Of a stretch of DNA of 64,000 nt, positions 38,671-47,431 are shown piece after piece. Below the pieces are notes generated by a model. That model was not told the origin of the DNA. It saw only the letters and a program-made list of their open reading frames with translations, and searched no databases. The position numbers were made by a program, and so were the translations under genes. The DNA is from Lentisphaerae bacterium GWF2_57_35 (GTDB taxonomy: Bacteria > Verrucomicrobiota > Kiritimatiellia > CAIQIC01 > GWF2-57-35): the NCBI GenBank assembly GCA_001804865.1, contig MHBK01000042.1:1-64000 (forward strand), read 5' to 3'. Position 1 is the first letter of the stretch. Every line of letters begins with the position of its first letter.

Positions 38671-39417
38671 CTATCGCTTATCCCCGCACAACGAACACGC
38701 CTTATCTCGCTTGACCACGATCTTCCGGAAGCTCATTTCCAGCGCATCGTAAACCAAAAGGGTGTTGACCAGCGGATCCCCGATTCCCAGCAAGAACTTG
38801 ATGGCCTCCGTCGCCTGGATGGAACCCATCACCCCCGGCACGGCGCCTAAAGGGCCTTGAGGCGCATAGTCCGAGGCGGGGGGCGGCTCCTGAAAAACAC
38901 ACCGATAGCAGGCGGTCTTTCCTGGCTGCACCGTCATGGTCTGCCCGCAGAATCTCATGATGCCGGCATGCGAGTAAGGTTTTTTGGCGGCATGGCAGAC
39001 ATCGGCGATCATGAACTTCGAATCGAAATTGTCCGTGGCGTCGATTACGAAATCGTAGGACTCCAAAATTTCCCCGGCATTTTTCGCGGTGAGCCGATGG
39101 GGATAAACGCAGATGCGCGAATCCGGGTTCAACGCCTGGAGCTTGTCGCAGGCGGACTCCACCTTCGGACGGTCCACATCCGCGGTAAAATGAAGAATCT
39201 GGCGCTGGAGATTGCTCAAGTCTACCACGTCGGCATCCATGAGACCGATGGCGCCCACGCCGGCGGCGGCCAGATAAAAGGCCGACGGAGAACCCAAGCC
39301 GCCGGCTCCTACAATCAACACCCGGCCAGCCAAGAGCTTCTTCTGGCCTGGCTCTCCAATTTCCGGGAGGGAAATATGCCGGGCATAACGCTGTTTTTGA
39401 TCGTCATTCAATCGCAT
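38671..39417 (-). CDS. thiF: ThiF/MoeB/HesA-family adenylyltransferase
   Basis: 248 residues from the ATG at 39417, which has GGAGG 7 nt upstream (a GTG two codons earlier is too close). It overlaps the end of thiH by 10 bp. YARHISLPEIGEPGQKKL, the nucleotide site VLIVGAGGLGSPSAFYLA, DLSNLQRQILH and the zinc pairs CYRC and CSLC are visible. It adenylates the C-terminal Gly of the sulfur carrier ThiS. MoeB is a close relative, but position behind thiS-thiG-thiH points to ThiF. Confidence 0.9.
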   Translation of the reverse strand: MRLNDDQKQRYARHISLPEIGEPGQKKLLAGRVLIVGAGGLGSPSAFYLAAAGVGAIGLMDADVVDLSNLQRQILHFTADVDRPKVESACDKLQALNPDSRICVYPHRLTAKNAGEILESYDFVIDATDNFDSKFMIADVCHAAKKPYSHAGIMRFCGQTMTVQPGKTACYRCVFQEPPPASDYAPQGPLGAVPGVMGSIQATEAIKFLLGIGDPLVNTLLVYDALEMSFRKIVVKRDKACSLCGDKR

Positions 39418-40481
39418 GGGCACACCTCCACTTTCTGAGCTTCCACTTCACGATAAACGGCATCCCAGTTTTTGAAAACCGGCTCATACCGCCGAGACCT
39501 TAGTGCGCGGCAAAACTCCTCTACGCTTCGCTCATCGCTCACTTCGAACTGTCCGCTCCCCTCCATCGCAGCTCCGGCTTGATACCCCCCCACCGTCGTG
39601 CGGCTGGCGATGCTCATTTTGGTGATCCCCAAACCCGCCATGCCATCCCGGAACGATGCCCGCTCGCGAGTGGATAATACCAGTTCGACGTCCGGCAGGC
39701 AGATGCGAAATGCAAAAATCAGGCGAGCCAGGAGTCGGTCGTCCACTTCGAACAAGGGCTGGAAACCGCCGGCCTGCGGACGAATGCGCGGAAACGACAG
39801 AGAAAATCCGGCGCGCCAGAATTTTCGTTCCAATTGCCGAACGTGTCGAAATAGCGCCAAAGCCTCCGCGACCGGATCGGAAAGCCCCAGCAACACGCCC
39901 AGGCCCACCGTTCGCATCCCGGCTTCAAGAGCCCGTTCCGGCGCTTCCAGGCGGGCGTCATAATCCTTTTTGGGACCCCAGCGGTGCAACTGGTCATATT
40001 GTGCGCGATCGTAGGTCTCTTGATAAAGCGTAACGCCCGTGCAGCCCGCTTGCACCAGCGCCTTATATTCCTCCACGCTCATCGGAAAAGCTTCAATGGT
40101 TACCCGATGAAAAACCTTTGCCGCGAGCTTCACGCAAGAGGCCAGATAATCGCAATCGGCTTGAGGCGTTCGTTCGCCGGTGAGCAGGAGAACCTCATCG
40201 AAGCCCATTTGCTTCAAAGCGGAAAGCTCGTTCTGCGTTTCTTCAAAGGTCAGCCGCTTGCGGGGCGTCTTTCGATCTGCTGCAAAGCCGCAGTAGGCGC
40301 AACCGCTGGAACAGAAGTTCGAAAGATAAAGCGGCACGTAGAGCGAGATGGTTCGGCCGAAGCGGCGCAGGGTCAGGGCCTGGGCGCGTTGGGCGAGAGA
40401 CTCCAAAGACAACAAGGACTGAAAGGACAAAAGTTCAGCCAATGCCTTTGAGCCATCGTCGATTTCGCCAGACGCATTCAT
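39408..40481 (-). CDS. thiH: 2-iminoacetate synthase, radical SAM tyrosine lyase
   Basis: 357 residues. The true start is the ATG at 40481, overlapping the thiG stop (ATGA); a longer frame extending into thiG is spurious. The SAM cluster motif [10 protein letters not shown] is preceded by [46 protein letters not shown] and SFPRIRP are typical ThiH. It cleaves tyrosine to dehydroglycine for the thiazole ring and is oxygen sensitive, in line with an anaerobe using ThiH instead of ThiO. Confidence 0.93.
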   Translation of the reverse strand: MNASGEIDDGSKALAELLSFQSLLSLESLAQRAQALTLRRFGRTISLYVPLYLSNFCSSGCAYCGFAADRKTPRKRLTFEETQNELSALKQMGFDEVLLLTGERTPQADCDYLASCVKLAAKVFHRVTIEAFPMSVEEYKALVQAGCTGVTLYQETYDRAQYDQLHRWGPKKDYDARLEAPERALEAGMRTVGLGVLLGLSDPVAEALALFRHVRQLERKFWRAGFSLSFPRIRPQAGGFQPLFEVDDRLLARLIFAFRICLPDVELVLSTRERASFRDGMAGLGITKMSIASRTTVGGYQAGAAMEGSGQFEVSDERSVEEFCRALRSRRYEPVFKNWDAVYREVEAQKVEVCPCD

Positions 40482-41248
40482 GACAAGAACGACGTTAAGG
40501 GGCTGGTAGCCACGGCTACGTCGCCTTTGGGCATCAACCCGGCGCGTTGAGCTTGCAGGCCGGCGTCCACCGCGTGAGCAAAGGCTTTGGCCATGGCCGA
40601 CGGATCGACGGCGGCGGCAATGGCGCTGTTCACCAACACGGCCGAGCAGCCCATTTCCATGGCGGCGCAGGCTTCCGAAGGCGACCGCAAACCGGCATCC
40701 ACGATCACCGGGATGAGGCTCTCCTGAATGATGATCCGGAGCATTCCGGCGGTAGCCAGGCCCTGCCCGCTCCCAATGGCGGAACCCAACGGCATGACCG
40801 ACGCGCAGCCGAGCTCCTCCAACCGCTTGGCCAGCACCGGATCGGCCGGAATGTACGGCATGACCAGAAAGCCTTCTTTCACCAGGATCTTGGCCGCTTC
40901 GTAGGTTTCGATGGGATCGGGCATCAAATGCTGCGGATTCGGATGAATCTCCACTTTGATAAAGAGGCTTCCGCAAAGCTCCCTTGCGATCAGGGCCGCC
41001 TTGACGGCCTCGCGCGCATTCATCGCGCCGGAGGTGTTGGGCATCAGGGTAATTCCGTTCAGCGCCGCCAGGGGTCCCAACAAATCGTCTTCGGCCCGTT
41101 CCCGGTTGAAGCGCCGGAGAGCGACCGTCACGAGCTGGGTTCCGGAGGCGCGAAGGGCGCTCAGCATGGTATCGACGTCGCTGAACTTGCCGGTGCCGAG
41201 AATCAGCCGCGACGAGAATTCGTAGGCCCCGATTTTTAATGTGCCCAT
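40478..41248 (-). CDS. thiG: Thiazole synthase
   Basis: 256 residues from the ATG at 41248 ([20 protein letters not shown]); the longer open frame adds 7 residues with no better site. [27 protein letters not shown] sequence, [32 protein letters not shown] and [13 protein letters not shown] are family motifs. It forms the thiazole phosphate from DXP, ThiS thiocarboxylate and dehydroglycine. It lies 5 bp after thiS and overlaps thiH, one operon under a TPP riboswitch. Confidence 0.94.
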   Translation of the reverse strand: MGTLKIGAYEFSSRLILGTGKFSDVDTMLSALRASGTQLVTVALRRFNRERAEDDLLGPLAALNGITLMPNTSGAMNAREAVKAALIARELCGSLFIKVEIHPNPQHLMPDPIETYEAAKILVKEGFLVMPYIPADPVLAKRLEELGCASVMPLGSAIGSGQGLATAGMLRIIIQESLIPVIVDAGLRSPSEACAAMEMGCSAVLVNSAIAAAVDPSAMAKAFAHAVDAGLQAQRAGLMPKGDVAVATSPLTSFLS

Positions 41249-41252
41249 TCTA

Positions 41253-41453
41253 TTAGCCTCCGCCCGCAAAATTCAGGATCTCGATCCGGTCGCCCTCTTG
41301 CAGCCGGCGGTTCGCCCGGTCGTTCGAGCGAACGAGCTCCTCGTTGACCACCGTCGCCACGGTTTTATTCGCCGCACCGATTTTCTCCAGCACATCGTTC
41401 ACCGTAACGTTCAACGCCAAGTCAAGCGGCTCGCCATTCAATATAACCTTCAT
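41253..41453 (-). CDS. thiS: Sulfur carrier protein ThiS
   Basis: 66 residues starting [20 protein letters not shown] with GGAG upstream of the ATG at 41453. It ends [10 protein letters not shown]; the C-terminal Gly-Gly is the site adenylated by ThiF and converted to thiocarboxylate. Beta-grasp length and sequence are normal. It is the first gene after the TPP riboswitch and terminator. Confidence 0.93.
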   Translation of the reverse strand: MKVILNGEPLDLALNVTVNDVLEKIGAANKTVATVVNEELVRSNDRANRRLQEGDRIEILNFAGGG

Positions 41454-41463
41454 AACGCTCCAA

Positions 41464-41492
41464 TAAAAAAAGCGCCCTGACAATGAGGGCGC
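41464..41492 (-). terminator. Intrinsic terminator of the TPP riboswitch
   Basis: On the minus strand GCGCCCT and AGGGCGC pair across a 7-nt loop and are followed directly by seven T. It lies between the riboswitch aptamer and thiS, so TPP binding should favour termination. Confidence 0.9.
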
Positions 41493-41504
41493 TTCTCAGC
41501 TTTC

Positions 41505-41592
41505 CTGCGCTCCCTCCGCCGGCATGATCCGGATCAGGTTCATCGGGTATAATCTCAGTCCGGCCATTCGGCAGGACACCCCGGCTGACAAC
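41505..41592 (-). promoter_or_regulatory. TPP (THI-box) riboswitch
   Basis: The minus strand shows the THI-box hallmarks in order: GGGGTGTCC, GGACTGAGAT, ACCC, GAACCTGATCCGGATCATGC and a closing GGAGGGA. It precedes thiS-thiG-thiH-thiF with a perfect intrinsic terminator in between, indicating transcriptional control by thiamine pyrophosphate. Confidence 0.95.
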
Positions 41593-41652
41593 AGGCGCAA
41601 AGGTAAGGGCAACGCAGGGGCGTGTCAAGCCGCACGCATTCCTGCCTGCGAT

Positions 41653-41680
41653 TCGCGGCCAGGACTGGCCGCGGCCCTAC
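41653..41680. repeat. Hairpin related to the GCGGAG-loop family
   Basis: CGCGGCCA and TGGCCGCG flank a short GGAC loop (within 41653-41672) and are followed by GCCCTACC, as in the hairpins at 24769 and 26185. It lies in the gap between the TPP riboswitch and the GH5 gene terminator. Confidence 0.5.
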
Positions 41681-41684
41681 CTAA

Positions 41685-41716
41685 CAGAAAAAGGCGCCCC
41701 GATGGTTCGGGGCGCC
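41685..41716 (-). terminator. Terminator after the GH5 gene
   Basis: On the minus strand GGCGCCCC and GGGGCGCC form an 8-bp stem with GAACCATC as loop and are followed by TTTTTCTGTT. It starts about 34 bp after the GH5 stop. Confidence 0.85.
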
Positions 41717-41749
41717 CTTGTTCGACTCAACGATTGCGGCAGCGTTAAC

Positions 41750-44011
41750 TTATCGTTTGACGAAGACGATCTTGGAAATGTCGAAGCCGCCGTTGACGAT
41801 GCTCAACGTGAACGTGTGCGTTCCTTGCGGCAGATTGACGCGCTGGACGGTAAACGTCCGCCAGGCGTCCCAGCCGCCGGTGTTCGGCACGGTCAAAACG
41901 CCGGTCAGCGCATTGCCGTCCAGCCGAAGCTGCAGCGTCTTGCCGGAGTTGGGCGTGGCCACGGAGAAGGTGATGTCGTATTTGCCGGCCGCAGGAATGT
42001 TCGCCGTGTACTTCAGCCATTCGCCGCTTTCGGCCCAGCCCACCTTGTAGCCGCAGCCGAAAGTCGTTTTCGCGATATCGACGCCGTCATTGCGCCAGGT
42101 CCAGCCGTTGTTCCAGCCGTCTCCAAGCCATTCGTTGTTTTCATAGCGCGTGTCGCTATAGGCAATGCCCTGATTGCCCAGATCGTAGTCGACGCAGTTA
42201 ATCGTTCCCGGAATCGTCATCGTGAGGCACGGCTTGTTGGCGGTCCCGAATTGGGGATCGAGCAGCGAGGCGTAGTACCCCGGGTCGTAGTCGCAGTTCG
42301 TCGTATTCAGGCGATTGGCCAATTCCATCAGGCCCTGTTTCGCGCGGCCGGCGTCGATCGGGCTGTCCCAGAAATTATCGATGACATACTGATAGTTGGT
42401 CGTGATCTCGGCCGAATACGCCGCGGCAATCGTGTCGACCTTCTTGTAGCCCCACCAGCTCCAGCCAATGTTGTTGGCCTCGAGCAGGGTCTTCAGCTCG
42501 TAAAACCAGGGATTGGAGTTCTCCCCCGACTCGCTCATCCACAAGGGAATGTCGTACTGGTTGCGCGCATCGACATAAGGCTGAATCTGATCGTAGATCG
42601 CCGGCCGCCAGTACTTGTGAAACGCAATGGCCATGTTCGAATCCCACGGGGGCAGCAGCCCATCGATCATTTCGGCGAACATGTCGCCTTCCACAAAGAG
42701 GATGTGGTGCGTATCGACCGCCCGGATGGCGGAGGTCACCTGGATGAGCAAGTTGCGCAGGTCGTTGGAGGTCACGCCGTCCGGCAAGTGCGGTTCGTTA
42801 ATCAATTCGTAACCGAGAACCGCCTGTTCGTCTTTGTACCGGTTGGCGATGGTCTGCCAGATGTCCGCCATGCGTTGCTTGTTGGAAGCGGCCGTACGTC
42901 CGGTCTGGTTGAAATATTCCTGATTGTCCTGCCAGAGGCAAGCCACGCCCGCTTCGACCCAATTGGAAAGCTCGGTGCTCCAAACCCAGAACGTATGCTC
43001 CGGATCTGCGTAGGGCTCGCTGGCCTGTCCGCCGGGGCAGGCATGCATGTCGAGAATGACCTTCAGGCCATGATTCTTGCTCCACTGGATGATCTGGTCG
43101 AGAACCTGAAAGCCTGCTTCGCTGTAGACGCCCGGAGTGTCTTGCGGGCTCAGCAACCGATAATTAAACGGCATGCGAAACGTGTTGAAGCCTTGCGCGG
43201 CGAAATCCGCGACATCCGCTTCGGTCAGGAAATTCGTGCGATAAGAGTCCCAGAAGGCTTGAGCATCCGCCGCGCCCAATATCGAATCGATGCGATTGTT
43301 CATGTCGGTAAACGAGAACAGATGCCGGCTATGAACCGAGTTGATCTTCCACATGTAGGCCTCGGGCACATGCCAGCCGCTCAACACCAGCGCCCGAATA
43401 AGGAAAGGCTGTCCGTCGGGGTCCAGGATTTCTCCGCCGCTGCACTGAAAGAACGAAGGCGCGGGAGGAGCCAGGAGTTGGAAGGAGGCATCATCCACGT
43501 AGCAGGCGCCGCCGCTGCCGACTCCGGAGAAGTTGAAGCGGACTTCCGCTTCGACGGAACCGACCGCCGCCGTCACGACATACGGGCCGTTTGCATGCCA
43601 GACCGACTCGCCGCCGGAAAAGTCGATCGCAAAAGAATCCGTGCGGAGAACCGTTCCATTGGAGTCCCGCCAAGCCACATCGAAGTTGCGCAAACCGGCC
43701 GTGAAGCCGTTATCCCAATAATGAAAAAAGTCCGCTTCATACGTGCCGCCGGCCAACACCGGAATTTTCTGCTCGGCGCCGCCATAGTCCAGGCCGCTCC
43801 ACGATCCCTTTACGATCAGGGAATAGGCGCTGTTGTGCGCCTGCCAATTGGACCGCTCCGCACCGCCCCACGCAAACCAATTTCCCACGTCGCTGCCACT
43901 AAAAGCCGTTTCGAAATCCCCATTGGATAAAAGAGACTGAGCTGACGAGGCCTGTGCGCCGAGATGAGCAGACAAGGCAATAATCCCCACCAGTAATAGC
44001 TTATGTCGCAT
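41750..44011 (-). CDS. Secreted glycoside hydrolase family 5 enzyme with two carbohydrate-binding modules
   Basis: 753 residues. Signal peptide LLLVGIIALSAHLGAQASSA. Residues about 25-180 form a jelly-roll module (LLSNGDFETAFSGSDVGNW). The GH5 barrel (about 190-560) has GFNTFRMPFNYRLL, the acid/base Glu in YELINEPHLP (about 405) and the nucleophile Glu in WMSESGENS (about 493). Residues about 600-753 look like CBM6 (YRYENNEWLGDGWNN-like region, VGWAESGEWLKYTANIPAAG, FDISKIVFVKR). It probably cleaves beta-1,4-glucan, mannan or a similar polymer; specificity cannot be read. GGAAG precedes the ATG. Confidence 0.9.
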   Translation of the reverse strand: MRHKLLLVGIIALSAHLGAQASSAQSLLSNGDFETAFSGSDVGNWFAWGGAERSNWQAHNSAYSLIVKGSWSGLDYGGAEQKIPVLAGGTYEADFFHYWDNGFTAGLRNFDVAWRDSNGTVLRTDSFAIDFSGGESVWHANGPYVVTAAVGSVEAEVRFNFSGVGSGGACYVDDASFQLLAPPAPSFFQCSGGEILDPDGQPFLIRALVLSGWHVPEAYMWKINSVHSRHLFSFTDMNNRIDSILGAADAQAFWDSYRTNFLTEADVADFAAQGFNTFRMPFNYRLLSPQDTPGVYSEAGFQVLDQIIQWSKNHGLKVILDMHACPGGQASEPYADPEHTFWVWSTELSNWVEAGVACLWQDNQEYFNQTGRTAASNKQRMADIWQTIANRYKDEQAVLGYELINEPHLPDGVTSNDLRNLLIQVTSAIRAVDTHHILFVEGDMFAEMIDGLLPPWDSNMAIAFHKYWRPAIYDQIQPYVDARNQYDIPLWMSESGENSNPWFYELKTLLEANNIGWSWWGYKKVDTIAAAYSAEITTNYQYVIDNFWDSPIDAGRAKQGLMELANRLNTTNCDYDPGYYASLLDPQFGTANKPCLTMTIPGTINCVDYDLGNQGIAYSDTRYENNEWLGDGWNNGWTWRNDGVDIAKTTFGCGYKVGWAESGEWLKYTANIPAAGKYDITFSVATPNSGKTLQLRLDGNALTGVLTVPNTGGWDAWRTFTVQRVNLPQGTHTFTLSIVNGGFDISKIVFVKR

Positions 44012-44480
44012 GATACTTCCTTCTGGTTAACGTTGAACAACAGGAGAAAAACATGCCACCAAGATACCGGTAACATTTAATTTTGTTAAGCGTAATCGAG
44101 CGTCGCAGGCCAATTCGTTTCGGCAGGCGCAGGCGGCAACAACGCATAGATCATTATGGTCATGCGTCTTACGCCTGCACAGCTGCTGCGAATTCTTCGG
44201 TCGAAGGGTGATCCAGCCGTTGGCTGCGGCGGCCCAGAGGAACCAGCTCGTTCGTTTTTCCCGGCCCCTAAACTTCATAAATTACCTTTGATCCAACGAC
44301 ATATGACCGCCTCACATCAGGTTATTCGATGCCCAGGGTCAGGAAACGCCCGATTTAAGCCGGCTCCTTTTCCGCGTAGGGTGCCGCCATATAAACAGCA
44401 AGGCGTCCGCCGCGAAGGAGACGGGAAGCCGCTGTGCAGGCGAAAGGAAATACAGGTCAGATACTTCTAATCAGGGGACC
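44012..44480. other. Intergenic region, nothing recognised
   Basis: A 469-bp divergent gap between the GH5 gene and a small plus-strand gene. Two overlapping short open frames on opposite strands (44156-44470 and 44027-44278) show no family signature or convincing ribosome binding site. Promoters for both sides should be here. Confidence 0.5.
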
Positions 44481-44801
44481 ATGATGACAACGCAAAAGAA
44501 CAAATGGACGGACGAAGTGGAGCCGGGACCTCAGGATCTGGATGCCGATTCGATCTCCAGCGTTGAGGAACGAGCCCGGGAAATTGCCATGATAGAACAT
44601 CCCGAGACGCCGGTAGTGACCAAACAAGACCGCGAAAGCGCCCGCCAGGAGCTGCTCTACGAAATGCACCTGACGCGATTGCGCGAAAAACAAACCCGAA
44701 CCATCGCATCTCTGGGCGCCGCCAAAGCCGTTATTTATGCGGGGCAGCCCTTCAAGGCCGCGATGAAATCTCAAAGCAAACACGCCATGTCAAAGACCTA
44801 A
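44481..44801 (+). CDS. Small acidic helical protein of unknown function
   Basis: 106 residues, mostly charged and helical. AGGGGACC lies directly upstream of the ATG (or the second codon ATG). The region SVEERAREIAMIEHPETPVVTKQDRE resembles the short DUF2934-like pattern of small stress-related proteins, but weakly. No signal peptide or membrane segment. It precedes a lipoprotein gene by 117 bp. Function unknown. Confidence 0.55.
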   Translation: MMTTQKNKWTDEVEPGPQDLDADSISSVEERAREIAMIEHPETPVVTKQDRESARQELLYEMHLTRLREKQTRTIASLGAAKAVIYAGQPFKAAMKSQSKHAMSKT

Positions 44802-44918
44802 GGGCTGTACAAGCCTGGAACTATTGCTCAAGAACGATTTCCCGGGAAGGCCGACAATTCAAATGCCTTCCCGGCGAAATCACAAAATCGCATCGCGAAA
44901 ACACGGAATGAAGGATTC

Positions 44919-45458
44919 ATGAAAAACCGGAGGCAACCATCCATACGATTGGAAGTGGCGGCAAGTCTTTTATTGGGAGGCGTCATGCTTTTAGGCTGTG
45001 CATATAACAACACGCATTTATCCATGTGGGAATCTTTGACTGCTAATGGAAGCCAACCTCAAGCCATCGAGCCGGCAGGACTGGCACGGAACGGAGAACG
45101 GGTCATCGCCATCATGCTGAATAACCATCGAATCTTTCCTCCTTCGGTCGTAGTTCGCCAGGGAGAAAAAGTCCGTTTGGAAATCGCCAACCTGGAAACG
45201 GCTCGCGCCCTGGAAATAGCCGGCTATAACATTCGGCATACGCTTCGCGCCGACCAAAAGGGAACCGTCCAATTTGACGCCACCCGGGCCGGCGACTTCC
45301 ACCTCCAATGCCGGCCCGAAGACGCTGCGGAAGGCGGCCCGAAAGGAACCTTGACGGTCTTGCCAATGAACCAAACAGCCTGGTCGCCGCGAAGGCCCAT
45401 GCACGGCATCGCGTCATTGTTGCAGCCGCATTACAGTTCGAAAGGCGCCGGATCATGA
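44919..45458 (+). CDS. Cupredoxin-like lipoprotein with degenerate metal site
   Basis: 179 residues. A lipobox, LLGGVMLLGCAYN, places the lipidated Cys at about 27. Residues about 60-150 follow the cupredoxin/COX2-like pattern: IFPPSVVVRQGEKVRLEIAN, ... GTVQFDATRAGDFHLQC. A copper site would need two His, Cys and usually Met after GYxxxC; only the Cys is clear, so copper binding may be lost. The stop overlaps the start of a tiny membrane protein gene (ATGA), so they are probably coexpressed. Role unknown, envelope located. Confidence 0.7.
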   Translation: MKNRRQPSIRLEVAASLLLGGVMLLGCAYNNTHLSMWESLTANGSQPQAIEPAGLARNGERVIAIMLNNHRIFPPSVVVRQGEKVRLEIANLETARALEIAGYNIRHTLRADQKGTVQFDATRAGDFHLQCRPEDAAEGGPKGTLTVLPMNQTAWSPRRPMHGIASLLQPHYSSKGAGS

Positions 45459-45592
45459 TCAACCGTGAAGCTGCCATTTTATACGGCTTATCCATTTTGG
45501 CCGGCGTGCTCATTTTGTTCATGCCCAAACTGCTGAATTATATCGTTGCGATTTACCTCATCGTCTATGGCATCGTGGGGCTTCTGCTCTGA
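45455..45592 (+). CDS. DUF3096-like small membrane protein
   Basis: 45 residues: MINREAAILYGLSILAGVLI continuing LFMPKLLNYIVAIYLIVYGI and ending VGLLL. Two hydrophobic segments and the PKLLNYIVAIYLI motif match the DUF3096 family of very small membrane proteins. It starts inside the stop of the preceding lipoprotein gene. Function unknown. Confidence 0.8.
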   Translation: MINREAAILYGLSILAGVLILFMPKLLNYIVAIYLIVYGIVGLLL

Positions 45593-45680
45593 AGCCCCCT
45601 TGCTCCGCAAAGATCCTGCGCCAGTTGTGAAATGAAGGAAATGCAATACAGTATAATGGGCTTACGAAATAGGGGGATTC

Positions 45681-46325
45681 ATGCCAATCAGGCTAATTAT
45701 CGCAGACGATCATCAACTGATGCGCGACGGACTCAAGGCGCTTCTGGCGGCAGACAGCAATGTACAGGTGGTGGGTGAAGCCAGCAGCGGCAGCGAAACG
45801 GTCGAACAAGCCGAAAAACTCGCGCCTCATGTCATCGTGATGGATGTGGCCATGCCGGATCTTAACGGCATTGAAGCCACGCGTAAGATCAAACGCTTAA
45901 ATCCCAATGCAAAAATCCTGGGATTATCCGCCCATGCCGATTATCGCTTTGTCATCGAAATGCTGAAAGCAGGCGCGAGCGGCTATTTGTTAAAACATAC
46001 GGCTTACGAGGAACTCAGTCGCGCCATCGACGCCATTATGCACGGAAAAAAATATCTGAGTCCGGACATAACCGGCGTCGTGGTGGATAACCGGGTGTCG
46101 CCTGATGCTTCGTCAAACTCGGCGTTTGCCGTGTTGACGGAGAGAGAACGGGAGGTGCTGCAACTGCTTTCCGAAGGGTTGGCCACAAAAGAAATCGCCG
46201 GCCAACTGCGCGTCAGCGTAAAAACGGTCGAAACGCATCGGCGCAACATCATGGAAAAACTCAACCTGCACAGCGTGGCCGAATTGACCAAGTATGCGCT
46301 GAGGGAAGGGATTACATCTCTTTGA
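45681..46325 (+). CDS. NarL/FixJ-family response regulator
   Basis: 214 residues. The receiver domain has IIADDHQLMRDGL and the phosphoacceptor Asp in VIVMDVAMPDLNG; the LuxR-type HTH is LTEREREVLQLLSEGLATKE followed by VSVKTVETHRRNIMEKL. No histidine kinase is adjacent, so it is an orphan; the CxxC-tailed membrane protein at 28964 is not linked. It lies 88 bp after the small membrane protein and 42 bp before mvaD. Targets unknown. Confidence 0.93.
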   Translation: MPIRLIIADDHQLMRDGLKALLAADSNVQVVGEASSGSETVEQAEKLAPHVIVMDVAMPDLNGIEATRKIKRLNPNAKILGLSAHADYRFVIEMLKAGASGYLLKHTAYEELSRAIDAIMHGKKYLSPDITGVVVDNRVSPDASSNSAFAVLTEREREVLQLLSEGLATKEIAGQLRVSVKTVETHRRNIMEKLNLHSVAELTKYALREGITSL

Positions 46326-46367
46326 GCCTTGAAGCTCATTGTGGTTTGATTCATAGTCATCGACAAG

Positions 46368-47360
46368 ATGCTGACCAAACAAGATATCGTTCGCCGGATC
46401 GTGCCGGCTTATTCGGGCGAGACCGCGCAAAGCGAAGCTTTTGCTCCTGCCAATATTGCCTTGTGCAAATACTGGGGCAAACGCGACGAGGAATTGAATT
46501 TGCCGGTTACCTCAAGCCTCTCCATTTCGCTCGCGCAGTTGGGCTCGAAAGTCCGGCTGTCGCGCAGCCCGGGAGACGACCACATTAGTCTGAACGGCAA
46601 ATCGCTGGAGGCCTCAACGTCGTTCTATAAAAGAGCAAAGGCCTTTCTCGATTTGTTTCGCCCTCAACCGGACTTCTTTTTTCGTTTGGACGCCGAGAAT
46701 ACCATCCCCACCGCAGCGGGGTTCGCCTCTTCGGCATCGGGCTTTGCGGCGCTCGTCCTCGCTCTTGACCCATTCTTTGGCTGGAACTTGTCGCGGCGCG
46801 AACTGTCCATCCTCGCTCGTCTGGGCAGCGGCAGCGCCGCCCGCTCCGTTTACGAGGGCTTTGTCGAGTGGAAGGCCGGACAGGCGGACGATGGCATGGA
46901 CTCCTTTGCCGAACGCATGGAGGCGTCCTGGCCGGAATTGAGAATGGGGTTGCTCGTCCTCAGCAGCGAGGAGAAGCCTGTCGGCTCGCGCGCCGGGATG
47001 AAACAAACCGTCAACGCCTCGATGCTCTACTCAGCTTGGCCCCGGCAGGTGGAACGAGACTTGACGCTCATCCGCAACGCCATACGCGCTCACGATTTTG
47101 TCCGTCTGGGGCAGACCGCCGAAAGCAATGCCCTGGCCATGCATGCCACCATGATCGCCACCGAACCGCCCATTCTTTACTGGAAGCCCGAATCGGTCGC
47201 CGCCATGCACACCATCTGGAAACTGCGCGCCGAAGGCTTGCCCCTGTATTTCACCATGGACGCCGGCCCCAATTTGAAACTGCTCTTCACCGCCGGACAC
47301 GAATCCGACGTGAGCAAAAACATTCCCGGCCTGCAAGTGGTTGCGCCGTTTGGGACCTAG
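46368..47360 (+). CDS. mvaD: Diphosphomevalonate decarboxylase
   Basis: 330 residues. APANIALCKYWGKRDEELNL, PVTSSLSISL, the ATP loop TAAGFASSASGFAALV, GSGSAARSVYEGFVEW and TMDAGPNLKLLF are the classical motifs. It converts diphosphomevalonate to isopentenyl diphosphate, completing the mevalonate pathway of 22332-28390 from 18 kb away. The Asp of MDAGPN and the Lys of KYWGK are present, so activity is expected. Confidence 0.95.
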   Translation: MLTKQDIVRRIVPAYSGETAQSEAFAPANIALCKYWGKRDEELNLPVTSSLSISLAQLGSKVRLSRSPGDDHISLNGKSLEASTSFYKRAKAFLDLFRPQPDFFFRLDAENTIPTAAGFASSASGFAALVLALDPFFGWNLSRRELSILARLGSGSAARSVYEGFVEWKAGQADDGMDSFAERMEASWPELRMGLLVLSSEEKPVGSRAGMKQTVNASMLYSAWPRQVERDLTLIRNAIRAHDFVRLGQTAESNALAMHATMIATEPPILYWKPESVAAMHTIWKLRAEGLPLYFTMDAGPNLKLLFTAGHESDVSKNIPGLQVVAPFGT

Positions 47361-47431
47361 CCTTCTTCTACCGGTCGCGACGGAGCGCGACCCTCCAAAA
47401 TACAAACCTTCTTGCAGGCGACGGGAACCGT

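Noticed and set aside
39408..40976. 522-codon frame for ThiH
   Set aside because: The first 165 codons lie within thiG in another frame; the ATGA overlap at 40481 marks the real start.
41702..43930. 742-codon plus-strand open frame
   Set aside because: Antisense to the GH5 gene, which has catalytic motifs, a signal peptide and a terminator.
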